Of a DNA stretch of 64,000 nucleotides, positions 51,033 to 60,588 are shown piece by piece. The DNA comes from an uncultured Eubacterium sp. Lineage in GTDB: Bacteria > Bacillota > Clostridia > Lachnospirales > Lachnospiraceae. Made by a program: the position numbers and the translations under genes. Position 1 is the first letter of the stretch, and each line of letters begins with the position of its first letter. The stretch spans positions 1 through 64,000 of the forward strand of contig CAJUTM010000009.1 in the NCBI GenBank assembly GCA_910589595.1. The letters run 5' to 3'. The notes below the pieces were generated by a model. That model saw only the letters and a program-made list of their open reading frames with translations, searched no databases and was not told the DNA's origin.

Positions 51033-52790
51033 TTACATTTTATCTACAATCAAATCACTGTCCACCGTAATCTGGTCGCGTCCATTCCTCTTAGAATGAT
51101 ACATCGCCCAATCGGCTCTTGTCAACAAATCGCTTGGATTCGAACAGGTAGACGGATAACTCGCCACTCCGGCACTTGCCCTTACCTGAATATGATTATC
51201 CCCATATACGACGTCTTCGTTTCGAATCTGCTCGTGAATCTGCTTGACAATTTCATAGGCTTCTTCTAAATTTTTACCGAGAAATGCAACAACAAATTCT
51301 TCCCCACCATATCGGCCTGCGATGCCGCCGTGTTTGAGCGCTCCCCTGTTGAGTAAGGCTGCCACATAGCGAATCACCTCGTCGCCGCACTGGTGTCCAT
51401 AAGTATCATTAATCATCTTAAACTTATCAATATCAAATAACGCCAGAGAAAGCGGCTGTTTCTTTTCCATCGCCTGCGATAAATACTCGTTGATAAGATA
51501 TGTCAGATATCTTCGATTGTATATTCTCGTCAGCCCATCGCGAATCGCCATATCATTCATCTTGGCGTACAATCTGGCATTGGATATACCAATACCAATC
51601 TGATTGGCTATGTTTTCATAAAAGGCGCGCCCGTCCATAAAAACATTCGTGCGGTCTTTGCCGGCAATCAGCGTTCCCAATCTCTCTTCCTGTCTCATAA
51701 TCGGCAGACAAATAATAGAAGCCAATTCCTGTTCCTCGAACAAAAATTTGAATAACTGTATGGAATCCGTCTGCGCATTCTTTATATAGGTCTGCTTCAG
51801 CGACATAAGTTCATTCATATCTGCGCCATATAGTGAAGCAAACAGGTTCTTTTGGAAGTTCTCCCCTAAATTCGTGGAAACGGTAGCATAGCGCCCATTT
51901 TCCTCCTCACCGTCCGCTATCAGGTCGGCGTTTTCTTCCAGTATAACAGCTACTAAATCCATATCCAAACGGATTTGCATAATATGGGTGATTTGGGAAA
52001 TCATATCCTTTTCTTTCATCGAACCGGCAATTGCAGAAGAAATTTCATTCTGAACGGACAGTTCATCATGAGAACGGTTAATACGTCTGTTGGCCGTCTG
52101 CAATTCAATCTTCTGCAATCCCAATTTTTCATTTACTTCATTCATCTTCTCCTGTTGTCTCTTCATCGCTGCGTTTACTTCATTCAAATCTTCCAGAGCA
52201 CGGTTTTGCCTGAATATCTGCTTTTCAAAATAGCTCGACAATAAGGCCATCGTCTCGCCGATAAATAGCACAAGTAACAACACAACGATAACCGTGGCAA
52301 TTTCCCGTATGCCAATGAAAAGCGTCACCCGGCTATCCTTAGTCTGGATAAGGGAAACTATCATGGCAACGGATACCACTCCGTACCCTACTGCAAAAAA
52401 TGTATACATCACAACTCTTTTTACCATTTTATCCAGAGCGGTGTGGAATATCAGCTCTGCGAACGTCAGCACAAGCACAAACAGATAAATGTTACTCTCC
52501 ATTTTGTCTTCCGAAATAAAGTAAAACAAACTTGCAACAACCGGACGCACAATAAAGTAAATATGCCCGAATACATTCTTTTCCAAAAGAGAAGAACCCG
52601 CGATTCGATTTATAATTTCAATTAGCGTACAAAGGATAATAAACGCACCAAATATGCCAGACTTAATGAAAAGCATTGTGCTGCCGTCAAACAACTGGGT
52701 AAATTCAAATATCAGAAGCGATACGTTCAGAAGCAGATGCGCCAGAAAAACATATTGATTATTCCACAATTTCCAAAATTGCTTTTCCAT
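51033..52790 (-). CDS. Membrane-bound GGDEF diguanylate cyclase with GAF-like domain
   Basis: 585 residues. About six N-terminal membrane segments (roughly 10-200) are followed by a coiled coil (about 205-255, ALEDLNEVNAAMKRQQEKMN). A GAF-like sensor domain spans about 260-410. A GGDEF domain spans about 420-580 with the active motif RYGGEEF. No RxxD inhibitory site precedes that motif, so the usual product inhibition is probably missing. It should make cyclic di-GMP in response to an unknown signal. AGGAG before the ATG. It follows the FtsA-like gene by 16 bases. Confidence 0.93.
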   Translation of the reverse strand: MEKQFWKLWNNQYVFLAHLLLNVSLLIFEFTQLFDGSTMLFIKSGIFGAFIILCTLIEIINRIAGSSLLEKNVFGHIYFIVRPVVASLFYFISEDKMESNIYLFVLVLTFAELIFHTALDKMVKRVVMYTFFAVGYGVVSVAMIVSLIQTKDSRVTLFIGIREIATVIVVLLLVLFIGETMALLSSYFEKQIFRQNRALEDLNEVNAAMKRQQEKMNEVNEKLGLQKIELQTANRRINRSHDELSVQNEISSAIAGSMKEKDMISQITHIMQIRLDMDLVAVILEENADLIADGEEENGRYATVSTNLGENFQKNLFASLYGADMNELMSLKQTYIKNAQTDSIQLFKFLFEEQELASIICLPIMRQEERLGTLIAGKDRTNVFMDGRAFYENIANQIGIGISNARLYAKMNDMAIRDGLTRIYNRRYLTYLINEYLSQAMEKKQPLSLALFDIDKFKMINDTYGHQCGDEVIRYVAALLNRGALKHGGIAGRYGGEEFVVAFLGKNLEEAYEIVKQIHEQIRNEDVVYGDNHIQVRASAGVASYPSTCSNPSDLLTRADWAMYHSKRNGRDQITVDSDLIVDKM

Positions 52791-52806
52791 CTTTTGTCTC
52801 TCCTTT

Positions 52807-54945
52807 CTAAGTCTTCCAAAACAGCTCTATCCGGTCGCCCTCGTGCAGCGGCTCCGTAAAATCCCTGTCTGCCCCATTAATACGTGTGATTAATTTAGTT
52901 CCTCCCATTTTGGACATATCAAACGGATAGACATCAAACACATCAACAAAGATTGGATTATCCTTTTCTGGCATCCTCACCGTCTCACCATTGACAGTAA
53001 CCATAATGGAGGGCGTATACTTCTTCTCTTTTTGCGAGGATGAGGAAAGAACCTTACCGTCCCTGCCTCGCTTTTCCGTATCAAAGGGAATATCTTTCAT
53101 CCAATCCGGAAGCGGCTTAACCGGCTGCAATAACGGGTCTTCTTCGATTTGTTTCTGCAGCTCTTCTTCCGGACTTATCTCTTCTTTTGGTTCCGGAGGC
53201 TTCGGTTTCTCCGTAATGACGTCGCCATCACGGACTTTTGCCACCTTTCCCGCCTGACGTCCATTCAGTAAAATTTCCGTATCGGTATCAATATCGGCAA
53301 ATGCAAGCAGATTGGCCACCGATGAATAGTCGGATATCTCCACTTTGTCCCCCTCTTGAATGGAATACAAACTATCCTGCACCTGCCCGTTGACGACAAT
53401 GATGGGAGGGCATAAAATCTTGCGGCCAAACAGCGTCACCACCAATTCCTTTTTGCACTCCTCTATCTGTCCTAATGCAATCCTGCCCGCTTCCCCTTTG
53501 GTAGACGGCCGTATCTCAATTTCATCATTTTCCGCCGCCACATCGTTCAGACTAACCTCTTTGCCATTTTTGCGCACAAGCGCTACCTCACCGACACGCC
53601 CTTTTACCGTACGCTCCTCGCCGTTCACATAAAACGTAAGCGTATCCCCACGCAGCGGGAATAAATTATTTTTAGAAAAACCAGAACTAACACAGGCATC
53701 CAATACCGTAACCTTTCCGTTATCATATAGTTTAACGCGCTGTCCATTAACTTGAACATGGATGAAATTATTGCGCTGCTCATAATAATTCATACATATG
53801 CCAAGCGGCGTCACCAGCGTTGAGTCTTTCTTCACCCCCGCCTGTTCAAATACAACCTGACCTAATACCTCCGCTCCGCGAATCGCCACGCGCTCCTGTG
53901 GAAGCTGCAAAAATTCTGCGAGTTTTTCCGTAAAGCCATCATGCTTGCCACCACCGCCAACGACAAATACCGCACTGACCGTCTGGCCTCCGTTCAGCTC
54001 TATAATGCGGGTGGCGATATTATGTGTAATTTCCTCTATCGCAGACTGGGATATGTTCGTAATGTCTTCCTTTGTAACCGTCGTCTTATTTCCGAAAATG
54101 TCCCGAAAGGACACCGATTTACGATTCTCACACTGGCGTTTTATTCTCTCTGCCGTCGCAAAATCAATTAAATAATTTTTGGCAATCGCTTCCGTCACCT
54201 CGTCGCCCGCAAGGGGAATCATGCCAAAAGCAATGATACTGCCGTCTTTTACAATGGAAATATCCGAAGTTCCCGCTCCCACGTCCACAAGAGCGATATT
54301 TAACAGACGGAACTTCTCCGGTATCGCGATGTTGATTGCCGCAATCGGCTCAAGCGTCAGGTTCGCCACATGCAGGCCGGCAGTCTCCACGGCAGAATAC
54401 AAACCGTCTACAACTTCTTCCGGCAGGAACGTGGCAATCAAATCAACTTCGATATAATTGGCCATATGCATCTCTATCATTTCCATCGGATAGCCATTCA
54501 GATAATATTTGACCGTAGAATAGCCGACGCAGAAAAAATGTTTTTTCTTATCTTCTTCATCGCTGCGTATCTCTTCGTATGCCTTTTCGACACCGAGCAT
54601 GTCCAGCGAACGGATATGCTCCTCCGTCACTTTCGTCTCGGTAGAAAATTCATATCTGGCCCGCACCTGCTTTGTTTTCAGGACACGGCCGGCCGCCGCA
54701 ATACATACTTCGGTCAGCGGCTGCTGGATTTGATTCTCCAGACGGTCTTTAATCATGCTAATCGTTCGCGTGACCGTCGGAATATCATGGATTTGACCGT
54801 CAATGACAGCACGCGTAGAATGTTCCACACTCTCCTGCGCCACGACAACAAAACGGTCCGTGCCAACACGATATCCAACCGTTCCCACGATGCTTCTCGT
54901 CCCGATATCCAAGCCAAAAACATATCCTTCGTTTCTTGTATCCAT
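52807..54945 (-). CDS. FtsA-like actin-fold ATPase with long C-terminal extension
   Basis: 712 residues. The first 370 are an ASKHA (FtsA/actin-fold) domain: FGLDIGTRSIVGTVG (phosphate 1), VDVGAGTSDISIV (phosphate 2) and VFVVGGGGKHDGF (adenosine site). True FtsA is about 420 residues and ends in a membrane helix. Here about 340 more residues follow as several small beta modules (VNGQRVKLYDNGKVTV and similar), ending without a membrane helix. Long proteins of this kind are common in Clostridia beside polA/coaE; their role in division or shape is inferred. The ribosome site TGAGGGA precedes the ATG. Confidence 0.85.
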   Translation of the reverse strand: MDTRNEGYVFGLDIGTRSIVGTVGYRVGTDRFVVVAQESVEHSTRAVIDGQIHDIPTVTRTISMIKDRLENQIQQPLTEVCIAAAGRVLKTKQVRARYEFSTETKVTEEHIRSLDMLGVEKAYEEIRSDEEDKKKHFFCVGYSTVKYYLNGYPMEMIEMHMANYIEVDLIATFLPEEVVDGLYSAVETAGLHVANLTLEPIAAINIAIPEKFRLLNIALVDVGAGTSDISIVKDGSIIAFGMIPLAGDEVTEAIAKNYLIDFATAERIKRQCENRKSVSFRDIFGNKTTVTKEDITNISQSAIEEITHNIATRIIELNGGQTVSAVFVVGGGGKHDGFTEKLAEFLQLPQERVAIRGAEVLGQVVFEQAGVKKDSTLVTPLGICMNYYEQRNNFIHVQVNGQRVKLYDNGKVTVLDACVSSGFSKNNLFPLRGDTLTFYVNGEERTVKGRVGEVALVRKNGKEVSLNDVAAENDEIEIRPSTKGEAGRIALGQIEECKKELVVTLFGRKILCPPIIVVNGQVQDSLYSIQEGDKVEISDYSSVANLLAFADIDTDTEILLNGRQAGKVAKVRDGDVITEKPKPPEPKEEISPEEELQKQIEEDPLLQPVKPLPDWMKDIPFDTEKRGRDGKVLSSSSQKEKKYTPSIMVTVNGETVRMPEKDNPIFVDVFDVYPFDMSKMGGTKLITRINGADRDFTEPLHEGDRIELFWKT

Positions 54946-55030
54946 ATCATTCCCTCAACTTTCGCAGAGCAAAGAACGGCAAACCGAGCTTCCCAGCCGC
55001 ACTTTTTTACTTTATAGGAAATTCTAATTG

Positions 55031-55091
55031 TGCGGAGCAAGAATCGCAAAGCGATTCTTGGAACGGCGCGCTTCTCAGTCGCCGTTTTTTT
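55031..55091. repeat. Double-hairpin interspersed repeat, copy B
   Basis: AAGAATCGC-AAA-GCGATTCTT (55039-55059), then CGGCG...CGCCG (55064-55084) and a T-run on the plus strand. Homologous to 11657-11717 with compensating stem changes. It lies after the coaE stop and before the FtsA-like gene. Confidence 0.8.
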
Positions 55092-55111
55092 ATATCATAC
55101 CACACATTTTA

Positions 55112-55690
55112 TCATATGCCTAGTAATTCTTGTAACCGGCTTGTCAGTTTTTCCAGTGAATCGCTGTTGTCGATACAAACGTCACAGCGCCGGCATATAT
55201 CCTCTTCTTTCATCTGTGCCGCCATAATGGCTTCCGTCTTCTCTCTCGTATATCCTCTGGATGCTGTCAGCCTCTTTATCCGCTGTTCCCTGTCCGCCCC
55301 AATATACCATATTTTATCGCACAGTTTATGGCAGCCGCTCTCAAACATGAGCGCCGTCTCAATCACCACCAACGGCTCTTCTTTCCAACTCTCGAGATAC
55401 TCCCGTATCCGGCGCATGACATACGGATGAATAATATCGTCCAGCTCTTTCCTCTTGTTCTCATCCGCATAAATGATTTGCGCTAAAAGAGTTCGGTTTA
55501 ATTGTCCGTCGGCGCATACAACTGATTCTCCAAAAAGAGTACGAATTTCTTCATATGTCTCCGACTCCGGCTGCAGCGCCTCATGCCCTAACTCGTCCGC
55601 TAACAGCGTTTTGGCTCCAAACTTCTCCCGCAACACTGTCATGGCGGCGGACTTTCCACAGCCGACGCCTCCCGTAATTCCAATTACCAT
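55112..55690 (-). CDS. coaE: Dephospho-CoA kinase
   Basis: Last step of CoA synthesis, phosphorylating dephospho-CoA. 192 residues with the P-loop GITGGVGCGKSAAM at the start, LLADELGHEAL, and the CoA-site segment IHPYVMRRIREYLE. Length is normal. It lies 28 bases after polA, which is a common pairing. AAGGATGAG serves as the ribosome site. Confidence 0.96.
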   Translation of the reverse strand: MVIGITGGVGCGKSAAMTVLREKFGAKTLLADELGHEALQPESETYEEIRTLFGESVVCADGQLNRTLLAQIIYADENKRKELDDIIHPYVMRRIREYLESWKEEPLVVIETALMFESGCHKLCDKIWYIGADREQRIKRLTASRGYTREKTEAIMAAQMKEEDICRRCDVCIDNSDSLEKLTSRLQELLGI

Positions 55691-55718
55691 GAACTTCTCA
55701 TCCTTTTTTCCCGTATTT

Positions 55719-58418
55719 TTATTTCGCTTCGTACCATGAATTGCCTTTCTTCACCTCTGCGATTAACGGCACGGCCAGCTCGCATGCATGCACCATCTCT
55801 TCTTCTAAAAGCTGCGTCACCTCTTCTATCTCATCCTTGTGCGTCTCAATAAGCAGTTCATCATGGATTTGCAGAATAAGCCGGGATTGCATTTGATTCT
55901 CTTTCAATCGTTTTGCAACCCGTATCATCGCAATCTTTATAATGTCTGCCGCCGTTCCCTGTATCGGAGAATTCATGGCAATCCTCTCGCCAAACTGCCG
56001 CTGCATAAAGTTTTTAGCGGACAATTCCGGTATCGGACGCCGTCTGCCAAACAGGGAAGTAACATATCCTTTACTCTTACCCTCGGCAACGAGGCTGTCC
56101 ATAAACTCCTTTACCCGCGGATAAGTGGCAAAATAATCTTCAATATACGCTTCCGCCTGTTTCTTGGAAATATTCAAATCGCGGGAGAGACCGAAGCCGC
56201 TGATTCCATACACAATGCCGAAATTAACTGCCTTGGCATTTCTCCGCTGCAGTTCCGTCACTTCTTCGTATGGGGTGTGGAAAACGAGCGCCGCCGTTGT
56301 GCGGTGGATATCCGCATTTTCCCGATAGGCCTCAATCAGACGCTCGTCCCCCGACATATGAGCGAGAACGCGGAGCTCTATCTGGGAATAATCGGCGTCC
56401 AGAAATACATACCCGTCTTCCGGCACAAAAACTTTGCGAATCTGTCTCCCGAGTTCCATACGGATAGGGATGTTCTGCAAGTTCGGCTCCGTGGAACTCA
56501 GTCTTCCAGTGGCAGTTATATTCTGGTTAAATGTCGTATGGATACGCCCGTCTTTTTCTCCGATATAAGAATCGAGACCGTCGGCATAAGTCGATTTCAG
56601 CTTTGCTAACTGCCGATACTCCAGAATCAATTCCACAATCGGGTCTTCGAAGCGCAGTTTCTCCAGTACTTCCGCCGAAGTGGAATATCCGGTCTTTGTC
56701 TTTTTTCCATACGGCATACGCATTTTTTCAAAAAGAATCGTTCCCAATTGCTTGGGCGAATTTATATTAAATGTTTCTCCGGCACGCTCATAAATTTCCT
56801 GCTCTACTCCGGCAATACGTTCACCCAGCTTCAGGGAATATTCATGCAGCGCCTCCCGCTTCACCAAAATCCCCTGTTTTTCCATATCGTATAACGTAAA
56901 CAACAGAGGCATCTCGATATCTTCAAACAGATGAAACGACTTCATCCGCTTCAATTCCTGCAAAAGGTTCGGATAGGCGCGCACATTTACGAGCGCACAG
57001 TAACAGGCGTATTGAAGCAATTCCTCTTCTTTGTCCGCAAACGCCGACTCCATCGAAGCTTTCCCAAACATCTGTGAATACGGATACATGGTAACTCCGG
57101 CATATGTTTCGGCAATATCCTCTTCCATAAAACTCTTTTGCACGGGATTGATGACATAGGCGGCCAAATTCGTATCAAAACAATTTTCCGGCTTTGCTCC
57201 GGCAAGGAAATCCAACTGTGATTTTAAATCATTTCCCACTAACGTATGCCGTGCAGTCAGCTCTGCCACTCCGGCAGTAATATCATGCTCCAAAAGTTCT
57301 TTGCCGACTTTACAAAAGGCAATCTTTTCCTCGTTAAACGCGATGGCAAGTCCCAGTAAACGCCCTTGCTGTTCCGACATAAACAACGTCATCTGACCGG
57401 TTTCATTTGCCACCATTTCGGTATCTTTGCGGAAAACAGCCTTTATGGCAGCGGGTTCTTTTTCCTTTGCGGACGAGCGAAACTTATCCCATTCTTCTCT
57501 CGTCTTCAGGGTAACGAACCTTTTTTCCCACTTGGAATCCATCGTCTTGTCCCTGTCAAAACGTTTCTGTAACGACTTAATGTCGAGCGACTGGATAATA
57601 CGGAACGCCTTGGCATTAAACATATCCTGCACCAGACAGTCCTCCGTGGAAATCCCCAATTTGCAGTCCGTCTTTATCGTCGCCAGCTGTTTGCTGAGTT
57701 TCGCCAATTCTATATTATTTTTAATTGCCTCTTTCGCCCGGTTAGGCGTAATCTCTTCTCTGTGGGCGATGGCGTTTTCGACCGTGCCGAACAATGTGAG
57801 AATTTTTACCGCCGTCTTTTCGCCTATCCCCGGCACGCCCGGAATATTATCGGACGTATCGCCCATTAACCCTTTCAAATCAATAATCTGCGAGGGAGTG
57901 ACATGATATTTTTCGATTACCTGTGCCGTATGATAATCTTCTACTTCCGTCCTGCCGCCCCTTGTCTTTGGGATTCGCACCATGACGGTATCCGACGCCA
58001 ACTGCAGCAGGTCGCGGTCGCCGGACACGACAGTTACCGTATAGCCGTCCTTTTCCCCTTTTTTTGCCATCGTTCCCAGTATATCATCTGCCTCTATCCC
58101 CTCTCGGGAAAAGATACAGAGGTTCATCGCCTGCAAAATATCTTTGAGTACCGGCACCTGTTCCCGCAGTTCTTCCGGCATCGGCTTTCTCGTGCCTTTA
58201 TACTTCCCATACATTTCATGGCGAAACGTCGGCGCCTTCTCGTCAAAGGCAACCATCATATGTGTCGGCTCTTCCTCGTCCATTAACTTAAACATGATGT
58301 TTAGGAAACCGTAAATGGCGTTCGTGTGCAATCCGTCTTTGTTCGTCAAATCCGGCACTCCGTAAAAAGCCCGGTTTATAATACTATTTCCATCTATCAG
58401 CACAAGTTTCTTTTCCAC
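55719..58418 (-). CDS. polA: DNA polymerase I
   Basis: 899 residues. The 5'-3' exonuclease domain (about 1-290) begins LVLIDGNSIINRAFYG and includes the metal site SGDRDLLQLA. The central 3'-5' exonuclease-like domain (about 310-490) has lost part of its acidic motif set, so proofreading is probably weak or absent, as in many Firmicutes. The polymerase domain has DADYSQIELRVLAHMSGD (motif A), RRNAKAVNFGIVYGIS (motif B) and QIHDELLIE (motif C). It is complete. It lies 13 bases after the Asp-rich surface protein gene. Confidence 0.97.
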   Translation of the reverse strand: MEKKLVLIDGNSIINRAFYGVPDLTNKDGLHTNAIYGFLNIMFKLMDEEEPTHMMVAFDEKAPTFRHEMYGKYKGTRKPMPEELREQVPVLKDILQAMNLCIFSREGIEADDILGTMAKKGEKDGYTVTVVSGDRDLLQLASDTVMVRIPKTRGGRTEVEDYHTAQVIEKYHVTPSQIIDLKGLMGDTSDNIPGVPGIGEKTAVKILTLFGTVENAIAHREEITPNRAKEAIKNNIELAKLSKQLATIKTDCKLGISTEDCLVQDMFNAKAFRIIQSLDIKSLQKRFDRDKTMDSKWEKRFVTLKTREEWDKFRSSAKEKEPAAIKAVFRKDTEMVANETGQMTLFMSEQQGRLLGLAIAFNEEKIAFCKVGKELLEHDITAGVAELTARHTLVGNDLKSQLDFLAGAKPENCFDTNLAAYVINPVQKSFMEEDIAETYAGVTMYPYSQMFGKASMESAFADKEEELLQYACYCALVNVRAYPNLLQELKRMKSFHLFEDIEMPLLFTLYDMEKQGILVKREALHEYSLKLGERIAGVEQEIYERAGETFNINSPKQLGTILFEKMRMPYGKKTKTGYSTSAEVLEKLRFEDPIVELILEYRQLAKLKSTYADGLDSYIGEKDGRIHTTFNQNITATGRLSSTEPNLQNIPIRMELGRQIRKVFVPEDGYVFLDADYSQIELRVLAHMSGDERLIEAYRENADIHRTTAALVFHTPYEEVTELQRRNAKAVNFGIVYGISGFGLSRDLNISKKQAEAYIEDYFATYPRVKEFMDSLVAEGKSKGYVTSLFGRRRPIPELSAKNFMQRQFGERIAMNSPIQGTAADIIKIAMIRVAKRLKENQMQSRLILQIHDELLIETHKDEIEEVTQLLEEEMVHACELAVPLIAEVKKGNSWYEAK

Positions 58419-58431
58419 TTTCCTTACCTCA

Positions 58432-60195
58432 TTATTTCTTTATTTTCACTTTCTTCACCTTACTGTAGCCGCTTGCATAGGCTTTTCCTTTTTTCATGCC
58501 GTATCCCCGAATGCGGACAATAATTGTCTTATACGTCGTCGTGTCCTCCGGTATATATTTGGCACGATAACCGGAATTTCCGTATACCGGCGTTATCGTA
58601 TTGTCTACCCAGCTCCAGCGTTCCGGCAGAGTTATGGCTGACAATTTAAACTTTGGAGAATACGGAAGCGCAGCTATTGATGGCAGCGTATATTCCGGAA
58701 GCAATTTCGGGATATATGTTGTCGTCTCCCCTGCTATATAGCCGGAATACTTTTCTGCGCTGACACAGCAAATCAAACGGTGTCCGATATCTTCTCTCGT
58801 CGCCTTGTAAGTTGACAGGGTAGCATCTTTAATCAGCGTCGCCCCCTCAATGGACACGGCGTCATCTTTGTCTCCGTCATCATCGCTTCCCGCCGCAAAT
58901 TTATGCCGTGCATCCAGTTCAACCAAATCGTCGTCTTCGTCGTCTTCATCATCCTCGTCATCATCATCTTCCGCTTCCAAATCATCCTCATCGGCGCCTC
59001 CGGTCTCATCCCACACTTCATCCAGCGAAGGTTCGTCCTCTTTATTCTTAATACGATACCACTGATAGGTCAGTTCTCCCGCCGCAACCGAAGCCAAATT
59101 GACTTTTGCCGTTAAAACCTGTTCTACTGCCATCGTGCCAGTAACCTCTACCGTTCCTGCCAACGCCATCCTGTCTGTCGTAAAAATTTCACTCTTTTGT
59201 ACTGGCGATACATTTCCTGCATCATCTTCCACATAGGCATATATAACATAGTTTTTGCTTGCTGCCAAACCCTGAAAAGAAAACTCCGTCGCCTTTTGTG
59301 TTCCGTCCACACGTCCCTGTCCTACAATACCATAATGTGCCCCTACATTTGTCTCGATATCCTCTCTTGTCAACTCCGCATGAGTTTCCGGAACAACGGC
59401 ATAATAAAAAGTTCCCTGCTCAGTCGCAGTAATCTGCCCATCCGCCCATACATCCGTACTGTTTACGCCTCCGGATAAAGAGAGAATGGCTGGCGCTGTC
59501 CAGTCCGCTTTTAACGTAATCGTCTTTGGCGTCCGGTCAATGGCTTTGCGAGTCGCGTCATTGAGATTTGAGCGCAGATAATAAGTAAAGGTATTCTCAC
59601 CCTCCTTTATCTCCGCTTCCATACTCTGTTTCCATTGGCTTTCTTCTCCCTCGTAAGAAGGCGCAATGAGAAAATCTTTTGGCGCCTGTATCTGCACCTT
59701 CATCGTATCGCTGACGCCGGAAACTGCCGAACCGGAAACAACCGTGTCTCTGCCCTGTTCCCCTGCTTTTTTCTTATCTTCCTCATTATAAATATGTTTT
59801 GTATCTTCTACTTTCTCCGCCGTTATGTACTCTTTAATCTCATAAAGCGGCGAATCTTTTTCTAGTTCATAAGTAACTTCCTTTTTCTCATCCTCGGAGC
59901 GCAAATCCTCAATACAAAATTTTTGTTTCCCGATGCTCTCCTCCTCAATCTTAAGAGATACCCCTTTGCTTAATGGCTTATCGTTTGAAGTAGCATAATT
60001 GATATCATATTGAAATTCTCTCTTTTGTCCGTAATATTTCCACTGGTCGGGAAACGGAACTACCGTAACAATTTCTTTTGATTCTGATCCGTTATTGCCG
60101 TCGGCTGCCTTGACATAATCGCCGGCAAATACTATTTGGAATAATATCGCAAAAGACAGAAACAACGCTCCCGCTTTTTTCCCTCTCTTCTTCAT
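58432..60195 (-). CDS. Exported surface protein with Asp/Glu-rich linker
   Basis: 587 residues from the ATG at 60195 (MKKRGKKAGALFLSFAILFQ), behind AGGAGGGG. The signal peptide ends near KAADG at about residue 33. The middle holds FN3-like and Ig-like beta modules (EFSFQGLAASKNYVIYAYVEDDAGNVSP is typical, read in two parts). An acidic linker follows, with EDDDDEDDEDDEDDD. Further beta modules finish the protein, ending in a basic tail. The open frame extends upstream into tRNA-Leu (MAELADAQDSKS...), a known false start. No wall anchor seen. A calcium-binding or spacer role for the linker is a guess. Confidence 0.85.
   Translation of the reverse strand: MKKRGKKAGALFLSFAILFQIVFAGDYVKAADGNNGSESKEIVTVVPFPDQWKYYGQKREFQYDINYATSNDKPLSKGVSLKIEEESIGKQKFCIEDLRSEDEKKEVTYELEKDSPLYEIKEYITAEKVEDTKHIYNEEDKKKAGEQGRDTVVSGSAVSGVSDTMKVQIQAPKDFLIAPSYEGEESQWKQSMEAEIKEGENTFTYYLRSNLNDATRKAIDRTPKTITLKADWTAPAILSLSGGVNSTDVWADGQITATEQGTFYYAVVPETHAELTREDIETNVGAHYGIVGQGRVDGTQKATEFSFQGLAASKNYVIYAYVEDDAGNVSPVQKSEIFTTDRMALAGTVEVTGTMAVEQVLTAKVNLASVAAGELTYQWYRIKNKEDEPSLDEVWDETGGADEDDLEAEDDDDEDDEDDEDDDLVELDARHKFAAGSDDDGDKDDAVSIEGATLIKDATLSTYKATREDIGHRLICCVSAEKYSGYIAGETTTYIPKLLPEYTLPSIAALPYSPKFKLSAITLPERWSWVDNTITPVYGNSGYRAKYIPEDTTTYKTIIVRIRGYGMKKGKAYASGYSKVKKVKIKK
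58928..58972. repeat. Trinucleotide tract coding the Asp/Glu linker
   Basis: Near-pure run of TCG, TCA and TCT triplets (GAC, GAT and GAA/GAG codons on the coding strand) of about 45 bases. Such tracts can change length by slippage in steps of one codon without breaking the frame. Confidence 0.65.
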
Positions 60196-60264
60196 AAGCC
60201 CCTCCTTTTTTCCAAAACAAATATACAGCTGCTCTCCCATCATTGTAATACAATCCACTTTATT

Positions 60265-60293
60265 AGGATACCCTTTTTTGTCTCTTATTTCAA
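60265..60293 (-). promoter_or_regulatory. Probable promoter of the Asp-rich surface protein gene
   Basis: Minus strand TTGAAA (60288-60293), a 17-base spacer and TATCCT (60265-60270). It lies just past the tRNA terminator. Confidence 0.5.
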
Positions 60294-60294
60294 C

Positions 60295-60341
60295 AAAAAA
60301 GAAAGACCAAATTCGTCTTTCGATTATTTGACCTTTCTTTT
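60295..60341 (-). terminator. Intrinsic terminator of tRNA-Leu
   Basis: Minus strand AGAAAGGTCAAAT pairs with ATTTGGTCTTTCT (13 pairs including two G-U), followed by a T-run, 14 bases after the tRNA. Confidence 0.8.
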
Positions 60342-60354
60342 CTTGTTTTATGAG

Positions 60355-60438
60355 TGCGGATGGCGGGACTTGAACCCGCACGATGTCACCACCGCAAGAT
60401 TTTGAGTCTTGTGCGTCTGCCAATTCCGCCACATCCGC
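60355..60438 (-). tRNA. tRNA-Leu (anticodon CAA)
   Basis: 84 bases. The acceptor GCGGATG pairs with CATCCGC, the discriminator is A, the anticodon loop CTCAAAA gives CAA (reads UUG), and there is a long variable arm (class II) and a T-arm GCGGGTTCAAGTCCCGC. The 3' CCA is not encoded. Confidence 0.97.
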
Positions 60439-60452
60439 TCACAACGATATTT

Positions 60453-60481
60453 ACTATACCATCCTTTTCATCCGATGTCAA
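60453..60481 (-). promoter_or_regulatory. Promoter of tRNA-Leu
   Basis: Minus strand TTGACA (60476-60481), a 17-base spacer and TATAGT (60453-60458), ending 15 bases before the tRNA 5' end. Confidence 0.85.
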
Positions 60482-60539
60482 CCTGTTTTTTAAAAAATGC
60501 GATCAATTATATTAATAAGTAGAATAATTTGCGTTTATA

Positions 60540-60548
60540 TGCTATAAT
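60540..60548 (+). promoter_or_regulatory. Extended -10 promoter of the methyltransferase gene
   Basis: TGCTATAAT (TG, one base, TATAAT at 60543-60548). The -35 is poor (TAGAAT at 17 bases). The leader is about 35 bases. Confidence 0.6.
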
Positions 60549-60588
60549 TTCTGAATTAGGTTGGTTATTAAACATTTGGAGGTGTACA

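Noticed and set aside
60196..60432. N-terminal extension of the Asp-rich surface protein starting MAELADAQDSKSCGG
   Set aside because: This is the well-known false translation of a tRNA-Leu gene; the real start is the ATG at 60195 with a signal peptide and AGGAGG.
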